A stretch of DNA of 64,000 nucleotides from Rhizobium lentis (GCF_014200175.1 NZ_JACHBD010000001.1:1103907-1167906), one strand, 5' to 3'; shown: positions 9,774-17,236, counted from the first letter of the stretch. A program made the numbers and translations. Notes: generated by a model not told the origin, from the letters alone.

Positions 9774-10274
9774 TTATTTCGGGCCGGATGCATCTCCCGT
9801 CAGGGAGTGCAGAAGGCCCGAAATCATTGAGGAGGCCGCATAGCACCACAGGCCAGGCTGGGTGAAAGCATCCGCCAATCCCGTCGTCTTCGCCGCCGCA
9901 ATGACGATCGCGACCAGCAGCACGTCCATCATTGACCACTTGGACAGATGCGGCACGACGCGACGATAAAATGGACTGCCGGCCCCGCCGCCGGCACCTG
10001 TCGCTTCCGCAGCGATCCCAACCATCTTCAGAATCGGAAGCACGATCGACACCAGCGCGACGATCGCAGCCAGCAGCCCATCCCCGCCCTGCCAGAGCGA
10101 GGCGACGATTTCGACAAGGGACGGGGTCTGATCGAAGAAATACAAAGTCTCGAAACGGACCAGCGGCAAGATGAGGCCGAGCCCAAGGAGGAACGGCGCC
10201 GCCACGAGCAGTACCGGGCGGATCATCGAAAGCGCCCTCGTTCGCGAACCTTGCACCGATCCGATCTTTTTCAT
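9774..10274 (-). CDS. PqiA-family inner-membrane protein
   Basis: A 166-residue protein with about four membrane helices (near residues 18-38, 60-85, 105-130 and 135-155 as judged from hydrophobicity). The sequence VVPHLSKWSMMDVLLVAIVI matches the paraquat-inducible protein A family, which has the KWSMxDV motif. Classical PqiA has two such domains in about 400 residues; this is a single-domain form. PqiA partners are MCE-type lipid transport proteins, but none is nearby. A longer upstream extension of the frame is unlikely because the MKKIGSV start is family-like. It is convergent with sciP. Confidence 0.78.
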   Translation of the reverse strand: MKKIGSVQGSRTRALSMIRPVLLVAAPFLLGLGLILPLVRFETLYFFDQTPSLVEIVASLWQGGDGLLAAIVALVSIVLPILKMVGIAAEATGAGGGAGSPFYRRVVPHLSKWSMMDVLLVAIVIAAAKTTGLADAFTQPGLWCYAASSMISGLLHSLTGDASGPK

Positions 10275-10379
10275 GAACACTCCGTCTCCTCGAGGAATTG
10301 CCTCGCCGGCTTGGCATGATCGCGCCGCCGTGTCACCGTCGCCGGCGACAAAATCCCCATCCCCCTGCGAGGAAAAACA

Positions 10380-10658
10380 ATGGACATTCGAAACGAGGAA
10401 GGCGCATCCGGCGGCCGTTATGCGGCCGAGGTAGAAGGGCATGAGGCGGAGATGACCTACTCGCGCACATCGCCGAAGCTCGTCATCATCGATCACACCG
10501 CCGTTCCCGATGCCCTGCGCGGCAAAGGCGTCGGCCAGGCATTGGCGCTGCACGCGGTGGAGGCTGCCCGCACCGGCGGCTGGAAGATCATTCCGCTCTG
10601 CCCCTTTTTCAAGGCGCAGGCGCAGCGCCACCCGGAATGGCACGACGTCGTGAACTGA
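10380..10658 (+). CDS. Small GNAT-like N-acetyltransferase (YjdJ/NATD1 type)
   Basis: A 92-residue single-domain protein of the short GNAT subfamily. It has the core AEMTYSRTSPKLVIIDHTAVPDALRG-type region, the acetyl-CoA loop LRGKGVGQAL (about residues 46-55), and the conserved end WKIIPLCPFFKAQAQRHPEW. Substrates for this group are largely unknown. It is divergent from the PqiA-like gene with about 105 bases between them. The assignment to family is firm; the reaction is not. Confidence 0.85.
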   Translation: MDIRNEEGASGGRYAAEVEGHEAEMTYSRTSPKLVIIDHTAVPDALRGKGVGQALALHAVEAARTGGWKIIPLCPFFKAQAQRHPEWHDVVN

Positions 10659-10826
10659 TTCCCGCGGCTTGGCCTGCTGCGATTTCTGAAGCGCCGCGCG
10701 TCTTTTCAGGCGAGCAAAGGGCGCTGCAACACTTCCGCGCATCGTGGCCTCCGAAAAGCGATTCCGATTTTTTCGGGCCGGTGTGCCAAAAGGGGCGATA
10801 TCGAGATGGAGAACGGCAAACACCAA

Positions 10827-10868
10827 AAGCCATGTATGATGGACCAGCGCGCCCATCATACATGGCTT
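10827..10868. repeat. Perfect 16-bp inverted repeat
   Basis: AAGCCATGTATGATGG (10827-10842) is matched by its exact reverse complement at 10853-10868, with a 10-base GC-rich spacer. It lies between the convergent acetyltransferase gene and fliJ. No T tract follows on either side, so it is not a standard terminator, though the RNA would fold strongly. It could be a bidirectional transcript end or a relic of a small palindromic mobile element. Confidence 0.7.
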
Positions 10869-10916
10869 CTCTGTGGCGATCCCCGGGGCGCCGAAGCCGG
10901 CGCCCGTCGTTTTCAT

Positions 10917-11267
10917 TTACGCCCGTGCTCGAGCGCCGCTGTCACGTTCTTCCAGCGCCGACGCCCTTGCATATTCCGCCTGCATTTCCTCAAGCGCCAG
11001 TTCCAGCGCCTCTTCCTGCATTTTCAATTCCTTGATTGAAACCTGCAGATTGTCGGCCCGCTGACGCGCGGCCTTGGCGAAGGTCGGATAAGCAAAGTGA
11101 TTCGGGTCTGATATACCGGACTTCTTTTCCTCGACGACGATCTGGCTCTCCAGATCCTTCGTCATCCGTTCGAATTCGGACATCATCATCTGCAATTGCT
11201 GCAATTGACGTCGTTTTTCGTTCACCTGAAACTCTTTCAGGCGAACGAGACTTTCTCGCGACTTCAT
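10917..11267 (-). CDS. fliJ: Flagellar export chaperone FliJ
   Basis: A 116-residue, highly charged, almost wholly alpha-helical coiled-coil protein. Its start, MKSRESLVRLKEFQVNEKRR, matches alphaproteobacterial FliJ, a soluble part of the flagellar type III export apparatus that works with the FliI ATPase. The start at 11267 has a GGGAG site eight bases upstream; two in-frame codons further upstream are less well placed. It is separated from the main flagellar cluster but lies divergently next to ctrA, sharing an intergenic region with a CtrA-like box. That fits CtrA control of flagellar genes. Confidence 0.85.
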   Translation of the reverse strand: MKSRESLVRLKEFQVNEKRRQLQQLQMMMSEFERMTKDLESQIVVEEKKSGISDPNHFAYPTFAKAARQRADNLQVSIKELKMQEEALELALEEMQAEYARASALEERDSGARARA

Positions 11268-11423
11268 ACGCATTACTCCCGTGATGCGAGACCCCGGCTC
11301 AACTTGAAACCGCCCTGCGCGCCGCTTTGACACGGTTTGCTAAAAAATTTCCTGCGATATTAACAAATACCTACCGCTGGTAACCTTTCGTTTACGGGCA
11401 TCGTTAATGATAGGCCCGATGAT

Positions 11424-11438
11424 TTAAGGGTCGGTAAA
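11424..11438 (+). promoter_or_regulatory. Near-consensus CtrA box
   Basis: TTAA-N7-TAAA matches the CtrA consensus TTAA-N7-TTAA at seven of eight positions. It is placed between fliJ and ctrA and could serve either gene or both. Binding is inferred only. Confidence 0.5.
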
Positions 11439-11472
11439 TGCCGCGGCATGAAGTTCGAACCTTTTCATTGGC

Positions 11473-11486
11473 GAGTCGGATGAATC
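11473..11486 (+). promoter_or_regulatory. Paired CcrM methylation sites upstream of ctrA
   Basis: GAGTC (11473-11477) and GAATC (11482-11486) are spaced by four bases; a third site, GAATC, lies at 11598-11602. GANTC is the target of the CcrM adenine methylase, whose methylation state controls a ctrA promoter in Caulobacter. Three sites within 130 bases is more than chance would usually give. Confidence 0.55.
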
Positions 11487-11610
11487 ACTTAGCGCTATTT
11501 CCTAATGTTAAAATTGAGGAAAGCCTTTTTGAGATTCCTATTGGAAAACAGAGAAATGGAAAAATTATTTAATAAATTCGATACTCCTTGCCAGAGTGAA
11601 TCAGAATTTG

Positions 11611-11618
11611 TTAACCAT
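11611..11618 (+). promoter_or_regulatory. CtrA half-site TTAACCAT
   Basis: The octamer TTAACCAT lies 85 bases upstream of the ctrA start. It matches the known CtrA half-site and is a candidate for autoregulation. It is a short motif, so chance is possible. Confidence 0.35.
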
Positions 11619-11703
11619 TTCGTGGCAGCTTCCAAATCACGTAGCTTGTTCGGTAGCGTGTAGGGGGCCAGACCACCTTTCGGCGGCGGTAAAGGGGATA
11701 ATT

Positions 11704-12405
11704 ATGCGGGTACTTCTCATCGAGGACGACAGCGCTACGGCGCAGAGCATCGAGTTGATGCTGAAATCAGAGAGTTTTAATGTTTACACCACCGATCTCG
11801 GTGAAGAAGGCGTCGATCTGGGCAAGCTGTATGATTACGATATCATCCTTCTCGATCTGAACCTGCCCGACATGTCCGGATATGAAGTGCTCCGCACTCT
11901 CCGGCTGTCGAAGGTCAAGACACCGATCCTCATTCTGTCGGGCATGGCCGGCATCGAAGACAAGGTTCGCGGCCTCGGTTTCGGCGCTGACGACTACATG
12001 ACCAAGCCCTTCCACAAGGACGAGCTCGTCGCCCGCATCCACGCCATCGTCCGCCGCTCTAAGGGCCACGCCCAGTCGGTGATCATGACCGGCGAACTGA
12101 TCGTCAATCTCGATGCCAAGACCGTCGAAGTCGGCGGCCAGCGCGTCCATCTGACGGGCAAGGAATACCAGATGCTGGAGCTGCTTTCGCTTCGCAAGGG
12201 CACCACGCTCACCAAGGAAATGTTCCTCAACCACCTTTACGGTGGCATGGACGAACCGGAACTAAAGATCATCGACGTCTTCATCTGCAAGTTGCGCAAG
12301 AAGCTCGCCAACGCCGCCGGCGGCGCCAACTACATCGAAACCGTCTGGGGCCGTGGTTACGTTCTTCGCGAGCCGGACGGCACTGAATATGCGGAAACCG
12401 CCTGA
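11704..12405 (+). CDS. ctrA: Cell-cycle master response regulator CtrA
   Basis: A 233-residue OmpR-class response regulator. The receiver domain has the acidic pair EDD at the start, the phosphoacceptor in [12 protein letters not shown] (Asp51), and the lysine in [13 protein letters not shown]. The C-terminal winged helix includes [20 protein letters not shown] and ends in [11 protein letters not shown]. The [20 protein letters not shown] start is the standard CtrA N terminus; the frame is open 36 codons upstream but without family support. CtrA controls division, flagella, envelope and methylation genes. The neighbourhood holds chpT (phosphate donor) and sciP (inhibitor). A strong terminator follows. 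Confidence 0.97.
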   Translation: MRVLLIEDDSATAQSIELMLKSESFNVYTTDLGEEGVDLGKLYDYDIILLDLNLPDMSGYEVLRTLRLSKVKTPILILSGMAGIEDKVRGLGFGADDYMTKPFHKDELVARIHAIVRRSKGHAQSVIMTGELIVNLDAKTVEVGGQRVHLTGKEYQMLELLSLRKGTTLTKEMFLNHLYGGMDEPELKIIDVFICKLRKKLANAAGGANYIETVWGRGYVLREPDGTEYAETA

Positions 12406-12440
12406 GCTTCCGAATCCTCCGATCCCCTTATCGGATGAAG

Positions 12441-12467
12441 AAATCCCGCCCTGCCGGCGGGATTTTT
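12441..12467 (+). terminator. Rho-independent terminator of ctrA
   Basis: AAATCCCGCC and GGCGGGATTT form a perfect 10-bp stem with a 5-base loop, followed by TT. It lies 35 bases after the ctrA stop codon. Confidence 0.9.
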
Positions 12468-12521
12468 CGTATTTGGGCGGCAATGAGAGTGAGATGGCCT
12501 GAGGCCCTGCTCGACCTGGAG

Positions 12522-12541
12522 TCCCTCATCTCGGTGAGGGA
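12522..12541. repeat. Short hairpin after ctrA
   Basis: TCCCTCA and TGAGGGA form a perfect 7-bp stem with a 6-base loop. It lies between the ctrA terminator and the end of the convergent receiver gene. It may add to termination from the right; no T tract is present. Confidence 0.4.
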
Positions 12542-12625
12542 AGGAGAGCCGCAGCATGAGCCAGCGTCCGCACTTTTTTGGCGGAACGCTCCGGAATGGA
12601 TGATGTCGGCGGAATGCGCCTCCAG

Positions 12626-12988
12626 TCAGGCAGCGATGGCGCGGTTTCCGAAAACGGCGGTCAGGATCTTGCGATCGAAGGGTTTCAGCAGGAAATCCGT
12701 GGCGCCTGCCCGTTTGCCTGCCATCAGTTTCTTCAGATCCGCTTCGATGACGCAATAATAGATTTTGACGTCCTTGCCCCCGTCCATGGCGCGGATGGCG
12801 GCAATGAGGTCGAGGGCACCTTCCATGCCGGAATCGACGATCAGATATTCCGGCAGTTCCGCCTGGCAGCGCTGCAGCGCCTCACTGGCATTGGAAGCCT
12901 CGCTGACGAGAAAGTCGAGTTCGGAGAGAATGCGCTTGCCGACCTTGCGGACGATGTCCGAATTATCGGTGATCATGAACCTTTGCAT
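12626..12988 (-). CDS. Single-domain response regulator with an atypical receiver
   Basis: A 120-residue stand-alone receiver domain with no output domain. The phosphoacceptor Asp52 (YLIVDSGM) and the signalling lysine Lys102 (FLLKPFD) are present. The usual acidic pair near the N terminus is reduced to a single Asp in ITDNSD, and the conserved Thr/Ser after strand 4 is not evident (the strand reads KIYYCVIEAD). It has a good AAAGGAG ribosome site. It is encoded between ctrA and chpT, so it may be a partner or phosphate sink in the ChpT relay. It does not look like a standard CpdR or DivK. Function is inferred only from position. Confidence 0.85.
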   Translation of the reverse strand: MQRFMITDNSDIVRKVGKRILSELDFLVSEASNASEALQRCQAELPEYLIVDSGMEGALDLIAAIRAMDGGKDVKIYYCVIEADLKKLMAGKRAGATDFLLKPFDRKILTAVFGNRAIAA

Positions 12989-13059
12989 GACTGCTCCTTT
13001 GCCCCCGCATTCGTCGCAACAAGAGGCCTCTTACAACCCTGGAGGATAGGTCCATCAGG

Positions 13060-13074
13060 CTAAGGAATCGTTAC
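13060..13074 (-). promoter_or_regulatory. Weak CtrA-like box with an internal GANTC
   Basis: CTAA-N7-TTAC on the plus strand matches the palindromic CtrA consensus at six of eight positions. Its spacer includes GAATC (13065-13069), a CcrM site. It lies about 75 bases upstream of the receiver gene. Two mismatches make chance quite possible. Confidence 0.25.
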
Positions 13075-13108
13075 CGGACGGGCGCCGACACCCGTCTGGG
13101 CTCCGAAA

Positions 13109-13756
13109 TCAAGCAGCAGCGACCACCGCCGTGAACACCAATTCATCGGCGCTGGCGTTGTGATCGAGCGTCATTCCGCACTCTTCAGCCAGCAGCACAG
13201 CGTAATAGGGCTGTATCGAATGGGCGTCGATTGCCTCCTCGATTGTGCCAGTCGATATTTCAACGAATTTCGGCGGCAAGCGCATCATCTTGCCCTTGGC
13301 CGTGAGCGTGAACCTGGCGTCGAATTCGGGATTTTCGAGCGTCACCTCGAGCACGCCGCCGCGTGGAATGGAGGAATAGGCGACGAGGAAGAGGTTGAGC
13401 AGCAGCTTGACCCGGTTCTTGGCAACGATGGCGCGCGGCCCGTTCCAGATCACCTCGGTTTTCTTCTCCGCCAGCGCAAAATCCTTGGCGGCCCGCTCGG
13501 CCTCACCGGTGTCTATCGAGGCGCCAACTGAGCCGGACGCGCCGAAGGCCAGACGCGCGAATTTCAGCCGGACGGAGGCATTGAGCGCACTGGTGCGGAT
13601 CAGGTCCATCGCATCGGAATCGGCGCCGCCTTCATCGAGAAGTTCCAGACCGTTGTTGATCGCGCCGACGGGCGAGATGACGTCGTGGCAAACGCGGCTG
13701 CAGAGGAGCGCGGCCAGATCCGGGCCGGACAAGGTAAGGTTCGGGTTCTTGGACAT
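13109..13756 (-). CDS. chpT: Histidine phosphotransferase ChpT
   Basis: A 215-residue protein that passes phosphate from the CckA kinase to CtrA and CpdR in alphaproteobacteria. The dimerisation helix carries the phospho-histidine in LLCSRVCHDVISPVGAINNG, and the C-terminal half resembles a degenerate histidine kinase ATPase domain (ChpT/DUF2328 type). The start was set at the second of two adjacent ATGs (13756), six bases after an AGGAG site; the frame is open 17 codons further up. It sits next to the receiver gene on the same strand and shares its promoter region with eipA, which is divergent. Confidence 0.93.
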   Translation of the reverse strand: MSKNPNLTLSGPDLAALLCSRVCHDVISPVGAINNGLELLDEGGADSDAMDLIRTSALNASVRLKFARLAFGASGSVGASIDTGEAERAAKDFALAEKKTEVIWNGPRAIVAKNRVKLLLNLFLVAYSSIPRGGVLEVTLENPEFDARFTLTAKGKMMRLPPKFVEISTGTIEEAIDAHSIQPYYAVLLAEECGMTLDHNASADELVFTAVVAAA

Positions 13757-13862
13757 CATCGTCTCCTGAGGGGCGGCAATCTCATCGCGCCCGGTAATAT
13801 GCGTCATCTAAATTGCGCGAAGTTTGCGATCGCATTCGGTGCCATAATGACACCATATTTGG

Positions 13863-13877
13863 TAAACCGATTGTTAA
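13863..13877. promoter_or_regulatory. Near-consensus CtrA box between chpT and eipA
   Basis: TAAA-N7-TTAA matches the CtrA consensus at seven of eight positions. It lies 107 bases from chpT and 74 bases upstream of eipA. In Brucella the eipA promoter is bound by CtrA (established knowledge), so the site fits a conserved link. Confidence 0.5.
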
Positions 13878-13950
13878 GATCATCGGCGCAAAATGCAGCA
13901 ATTGACGCGAGCGGTTGTCCGCTCCCGACCAACGACGAACGGATGACACC

Positions 13951-14541
13951 ATGCGCCCTCGATTTCCGCACCGATTCATCGGCTTCTGCAGGTTGCTCTC
14001 GGCCCTCGTCTTCTCCTCGATGATGGTTGCCGGGCCGGCCGCCGCTCAGAACAACAACGGTCAGTATACGATGCAGGAAATCATCGATACCGGCCACTCC
14101 TTCTTCGGCTCCGCCAGCGGCGGCCTTGCCAAGGTGGTGGAAAGCGCCTTCCAGAAATACGGCTTGCCGAACGGGTATATTCTCGGACAGGAAGGCGGCG
14201 GCGCCTTCATCGCCGGGCTCACCTATGGCGAAGGCCAGCTGAATACCAAGAATGCCGGCGAGCATCCGCTCTACTGGCAGGGGCCCTCCCTCGGCATCGA
14301 TTACGGCGGACAGGGCTCGCGAGTCATGATGCTCGTCTACGATCTGCCCTCCATCGATGGCATCTATGCCCGCTTCGGCGGCGTCAGCGGCTCTGCCTAT
14401 GTAATTGCGGGCTTCGGCATGACAGTGCTGAAGAACAACGACGTGCTGGTCGTGCCGATCCGCACCGGCGTCGGCGCCCGACTCGGCGTCAATGTCGGCT
14501 ACCTCAAGATCACCCAGGCGCCGACCTGGAATCCCTTCTGA
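13951..14541 (+). CDS. eipA: Periplasmic envelope integrity protein EipA (DUF1134)
   Basis: A 196-residue secreted protein. A hydrophobic signal peptide spans about residues 1-32 and ends in AGPAAAQ. The mature domain has the DUF1134 pattern: TMQEIIDTGHSFFGSASGGLA, then EGGGAFIAGLTYGEG, YWQGPSLGIDYGGQGSR and a glycine-rich beta-barrel-like end. Brucella EipA has the same length and fold, is periplasmic, and protects the envelope under stress. The frame is open 12 codons further upstream, but the ATG at 13951 begins the signal peptide properly. A CtrA-like box lies upstream. It is divergent from chpT. Confidence 0.9.
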   Translation: MRPRFPHRFIGFCRLLSALVFSSMMVAGPAAAQNNNGQYTMQEIIDTGHSFFGSASGGLAKVVESAFQKYGLPNGYILGQEGGGAFIAGLTYGEGQLNTKNAGEHPLYWQGPSLGIDYGGQGSRVMMLVYDLPSIDGIYARFGGVSGSAYVIAGFGMTVLKNNDVLVVPIRTGVGARLGVNVGYLKITQAPTWNPF

Positions 14542-14635
14542 AGCCGCAGGACCGTCCGAAACTGCCGCCAACCGCATCGGCGGCCTTGCCCCGATGCGCC
14601 ATGCGTGCTTAATCATCACGGATGACCCGGAATAG

Positions 14636-14667
14636 GACGCCGAAAGCGTAATCGGTTTTCGGATGTC
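14636..14667. repeat. Palindromic intergenic repeat, degenerate copy C
   Basis: CCGAAA (14640-14645) and TTTCGG (14657-14662) enclose a core that, in reverse complement, reads AACCGATTACGCTT. This resembles the AACCGC-GC-CACTT core of the copies at 21-63 and 15921-15960. The outer CATGTCG arms are partly lost. I treat it as a likely but weak third member. Confidence 0.35.
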
Positions 14668-14757
14668 AAGTTCCGGCCAACGGAGAACGGGATTAAGACC
14701 TTGGCCGACTGGGCTGAAATCCTGTTTTAGTATCAACGTCGAATCGATGGCCCCGCC

Positions 14758-15918
14758 GTGATCGAATACGCTCTCTTGTTCGGACTGGGCTTCCTGACCG
14801 CGGCCTTCCTCGTCTTTCTGATTTCGCCGGCCATACACCGCCGCATCGTCTGGTATACCGAAAATCGGCTGAAAGCGACGATGCCTTTGAGCCCGCAAGA
14901 GGTCCGCGCCCAGAAAGATATGGTGCGCGCCCTTTATGCCGCCGAAAACGCGCGCACCACCCAAGACCTTCTGCGTGAACGCGAAAAATCCCTCTCGCTT
15001 CAGCTGCGGCACGATGCCCTTGCCGTCGATGCCGGCAGACTTGCCGCCGATATCGGTGAATTGCAGGCCCAGATCGGCGAGATGCATGTCGAAGCGGCCG
15101 AGCAGCGCTCGCACCTGCGCAAGGACGAGAACTATATCAGCCAGTTGAAGACCAATCTGCATATCGCCGAGCAATCCGCTGCCAACAAGGAGAGCGAGCT
15201 GGCGGCAATGCGGACGCGGCTGAGCAAGCTCAGCGAACAAACCGACGGGCTGAGGATTGATCTGGCCGCGCGTGAAACAGAGGCGGAAAGCCTGAAATTC
15301 CGCGCCAACGCGTTGCGCGACGAGCGCGACACGTTGCGCCAGGACGTCACCCTGCTGCAGAAGCGAGCCAAGGATGCCGAGCAGAAACTGACGCAGCAGC
15401 AGCATATGGTGATCCGCCTGGAAGACAAGGCCGCGCGTGAGAGCGCATCCGCCGCCGAGAAGGAAACCCTGCTCGCCCGCCGTCAGCAGGAAATCGTCAA
15501 GCTGAAGGAGCAGTTGAAAGCCGCCAATGCCGAAATCCGCAGGATCAACCGGGTGCTGCGCGACTCCGGCCTTCCCAAAATGGCGGCGGAATTACCGACC
15601 GAACTGACACCCGACGACCCAACCGCGTCCATGCTCGACACCGCTGCGGTAACGGCTGAGATGAGCGAGGATGTCCGCAAGCGCAGCGCCGCCCTTGCCG
15701 AACGCCTGCAGAAGGCAAAGTCCGTCGCCGGACGTGATGGTGCGATCCGCGAGGAAATCGCCTCGATCGCCGCCAATATGGTGGCGCTGACCGCACTCAA
15801 CGAAGGCCCTTCCTCGCCGATCCGCACGCTGCTGGCGGATGCCGGGAGCAAGAACCCGAACGACCGCGTCAGCCTTGCCGACAGGGTGGCTGCCATCATC
15901 GCCAATCCGGTGCGTTAA
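14758..15918 (+). CDS. Membrane-anchored coiled-coil protein, function unknown
   Basis: A 386-residue protein with a single N-terminal membrane helix (about residues 4-25), a short basic stretch, then a long coiled coil from about residue 70 to 280 rich in Glu, Arg, Ala and Leu. The C-terminal 100 residues look more globular and end in SLADRVAAIIANP. The start is GTG. Similar proteins are common in rhizobia, but I know no function. The build, an inner-membrane anchor with a cytoplasmic coiled coil, is like RmuC-type or scaffold proteins, though RmuC motifs are not evident. It stands alone between eipA and a repeat. Confidence 0.8.
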   Translation: MIEYALLFGLGFLTAAFLVFLISPAIHRRIVWYTENRLKATMPLSPQEVRAQKDMVRALYAAENARTTQDLLREREKSLSLQLRHDALAVDAGRLAADIGELQAQIGEMHVEAAEQRSHLRKDENYISQLKTNLHIAEQSAANKESELAAMRTRLSKLSEQTDGLRIDLAARETEAESLKFRANALRDERDTLRQDVTLLQKRAKDAEQKLTQQQHMVIRLEDKAARESASAAEKETLLARRQQEIVKLKEQLKAANAEIRRINRVLRDSGLPKMAAELPTELTPDDPTASMLDTAAVTAEMSEDVRKRSAALAERLQKAKSVAGRDGAIREEIASIAANMVALTALNEGPSSPIRTLLADAGSKNPNDRVSLADRVAAIIANPVR

Positions 15919-15920
15919 AG

Positions 15921-15960
15921 CATGTCGCGCAAAAGTGTGCAGCGGTTTTGCGATAACGTG
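15921..15960. repeat. Palindromic intergenic repeat, copy B
   Basis: CATGTCGCGCAAAA, a GTGTGCAGCG centre and GTTTTGCGATAACGTG form an imperfect inverted repeat just after the coiled-coil gene. Its reverse complement lines up with copy A at 21-63. It may double as a transcript end for the upstream gene. Confidence 0.65.
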
Positions 15961-16014
15961 CCGAAGATATAGACCTAAAGCGGGGGGAGCGAATCTCAAA
16001 GATCGCGACGTGCT

Positions 16015-16839
16015 TCAGATGCGTCCCATGGCCGAGGCCATGGAAAACAACGCGATCCCCGTCGCCGTGGCCGCATTGAGACTATCGAGCTCGTCCGACT
16101 GCGGGATGCGCGCGCTCTGAAAGCGGGCCAGCAGCGCCGCCGGCAAGCCCTCGCCCTCCGTGCCGACGGCGAGCGCCATGCGTGCCGCAGCCGGAATGGC
16201 GCGAATGTCCGTTTTCCCGCGGGGCGAAAGCGTCCAGATGGCAAAACCCCGTTCGGCGAGTGCAAGGAGCAGGTCCAGTCCCTTGCCGCCGCGCCGGTGT
16301 GGAACGCCCAGCACCGACCCGACCGAAACACGCAGCGCTTTGCGATAAAGAGGATCACAGGAGGTTTCGTCGAGCAGCACTGCATCTGCCCGGAAGGCGG
16401 CTGCATTGCGGAACATCGAGCCGACATTGTCGTGATTGGAAATGCCGCAGCCGACGAGGACCAGCGCCCGTTCCGGCAGGGCGTCAAGAAGCGCTGCCTC
16501 GTCACGCTCCTCCCGCCGGCCAAGCGCGAGAACGCCGCGATGGAGATGGAAACCGACGATGCCGGCAAGCGCGTCAGCCTCGGCGACATAGACCGGCACG
16601 TCGGCCGGAAACCGCTCCAGGATCGGCAGAATGCCCTCGACGCGATTGCGCAGCAGCAGGATCTTTTCCGCGCGAAAGCCGCGGCCTTGCGCATGCGCCT
16701 CGGCGAGCATTCTAAGCACGACGGTACCCTCGGCGATGAAGCGGTTTTCCCGCCCGGTCAGATCGCGCTCGCGAATGTCGCGGAATTCCGCGACGCGCGG
16801 ATCGTCGGCATTCGCGATGGCGATCGGGGGAGCGGCCAT
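16015..16839 (-). CDS. TrmH/SpoU family RNA 2'-O-methyltransferase
   Basis: A 274-residue SPOUT-class RNA methyltransferase that uses S-adenosylmethionine. The N-terminal substrate-binding part includes RENRFIAEGTVVLRMLAEA. The knotted catalytic domain has motif 1 (SNHDNVGSMFRNAAAF, with the key Asn-Arg pair), motif 2 (ALAVGTEGEGLPA) and motif 3 (IPQSDELDSLNAATATGIALF). Motif 3 has SDELDSLN where the family usually has xGxxxSLN; this may matter for specificity. The RNA target (a tRNA or 23S rRNA position) cannot be read from the sequence. It ends close to repeat B and is followed upstream by a small membrane gene. Confidence 0.9.
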   Translation of the reverse strand: MAAPPIAIANADDPRVAEFRDIRERDLTGRENRFIAEGTVVLRMLAEAHAQGRGFRAEKILLLRNRVEGILPILERFPADVPVYVAEADALAGIVGFHLHRGVLALGRREERDEAALLDALPERALVLVGCGISNHDNVGSMFRNAAAFRADAVLLDETSCDPLYRKALRVSVGSVLGVPHRRGGKGLDLLLALAERGFAIWTLSPRGKTDIRAIPAAARMALAVGTEGEGLPAALLARFQSARIPQSDELDSLNAATATGIALFSMASAMGRI

Positions 16840-16846
16840 GCCGGCC

Positions 16847-17236
16847 TCAATTGCCTGTGACGGTCAGGTCAGCGATGGTGCGGCCGGTCCGGAGATCGAA
16901 GATCAGCGCCTTGTTCCGGCCTTCGACGGTCTCGCCGTAAAACAGGATCTGCCCCGCCGAAAACGAGGTCGACCGCACCTTGAAACCCAGCGGCAGGGAG
17001 ACGGTGGCCGCGAGCGGCGCATCCGAGGGCACACCGGAGGCGGAGGCGGAGGCAGCGGGAGCCGTGTCCTTCGGCTCGCGCATCGTCTTGTAGACAACCG
17101 CACCGAAGACCGCCATAAGGCTCACGAACATGATGGCGCCGGAAACGATCTGCAGGCGGACCATCTTGCGCCGGACACTTTCCATCGCCGGATCAAGGGG
17201 CTTCTCTTCCTGGTCGTCCGGCTCGATTGCTGTCAT
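16847..17236 (-). CDS. Small single-pass membrane protein (DUF6476-like)
   Basis: A 129-residue protein with one membrane helix (about residues 30-50), an acidic cytoplasmic N terminus, and a periplasmic C-terminal domain after an Ala/Ser/Pro linker. The end of the domain, ILFYGETVEGRNKALIFDLRTGR, is typical of a small alphaproteobacterial family that I recall as DUF6476. It begins seven bases upstream of the TrmH-type gene on the same strand, so the two are probably co-transcribed. It is divergent from the pseudouridine synthase. No function is known. Confidence 0.78.
   Translation of the reverse strand: MTAIEPDDQEEKPLDPAMESVRRKMVRLQIVSGAIMFVSLMAVFGAVVYKTMREPKDTAPAASASASGVPSDAPLAATVSLPLGFKVRSTSFSAGQILFYGETVEGRNKALIFDLRTGRTIADLTVTGN

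Larger units (their letters stand above)
11268..11703. other. fliJ-ctrA divergent control region
   Basis: This 436-base AT-rich region has no gene. It contains a near-consensus CtrA box (11424-11438), three GANTC sites (11473-11477, 11482-11486 and 11598-11602) and a TTAACCAT half-site (11611-11618). These are the elements expected of a methylation-sensitive, self-regulated ctrA promoter region. Confidence 0.6.

Noticed and set aside
13804..15405. Minus-strand open frame of 533 codons
   Set aside because: It is antisense to eipA and the coiled-coil gene. Composition looks like a reverse-strand shadow of high-GC coding DNA.
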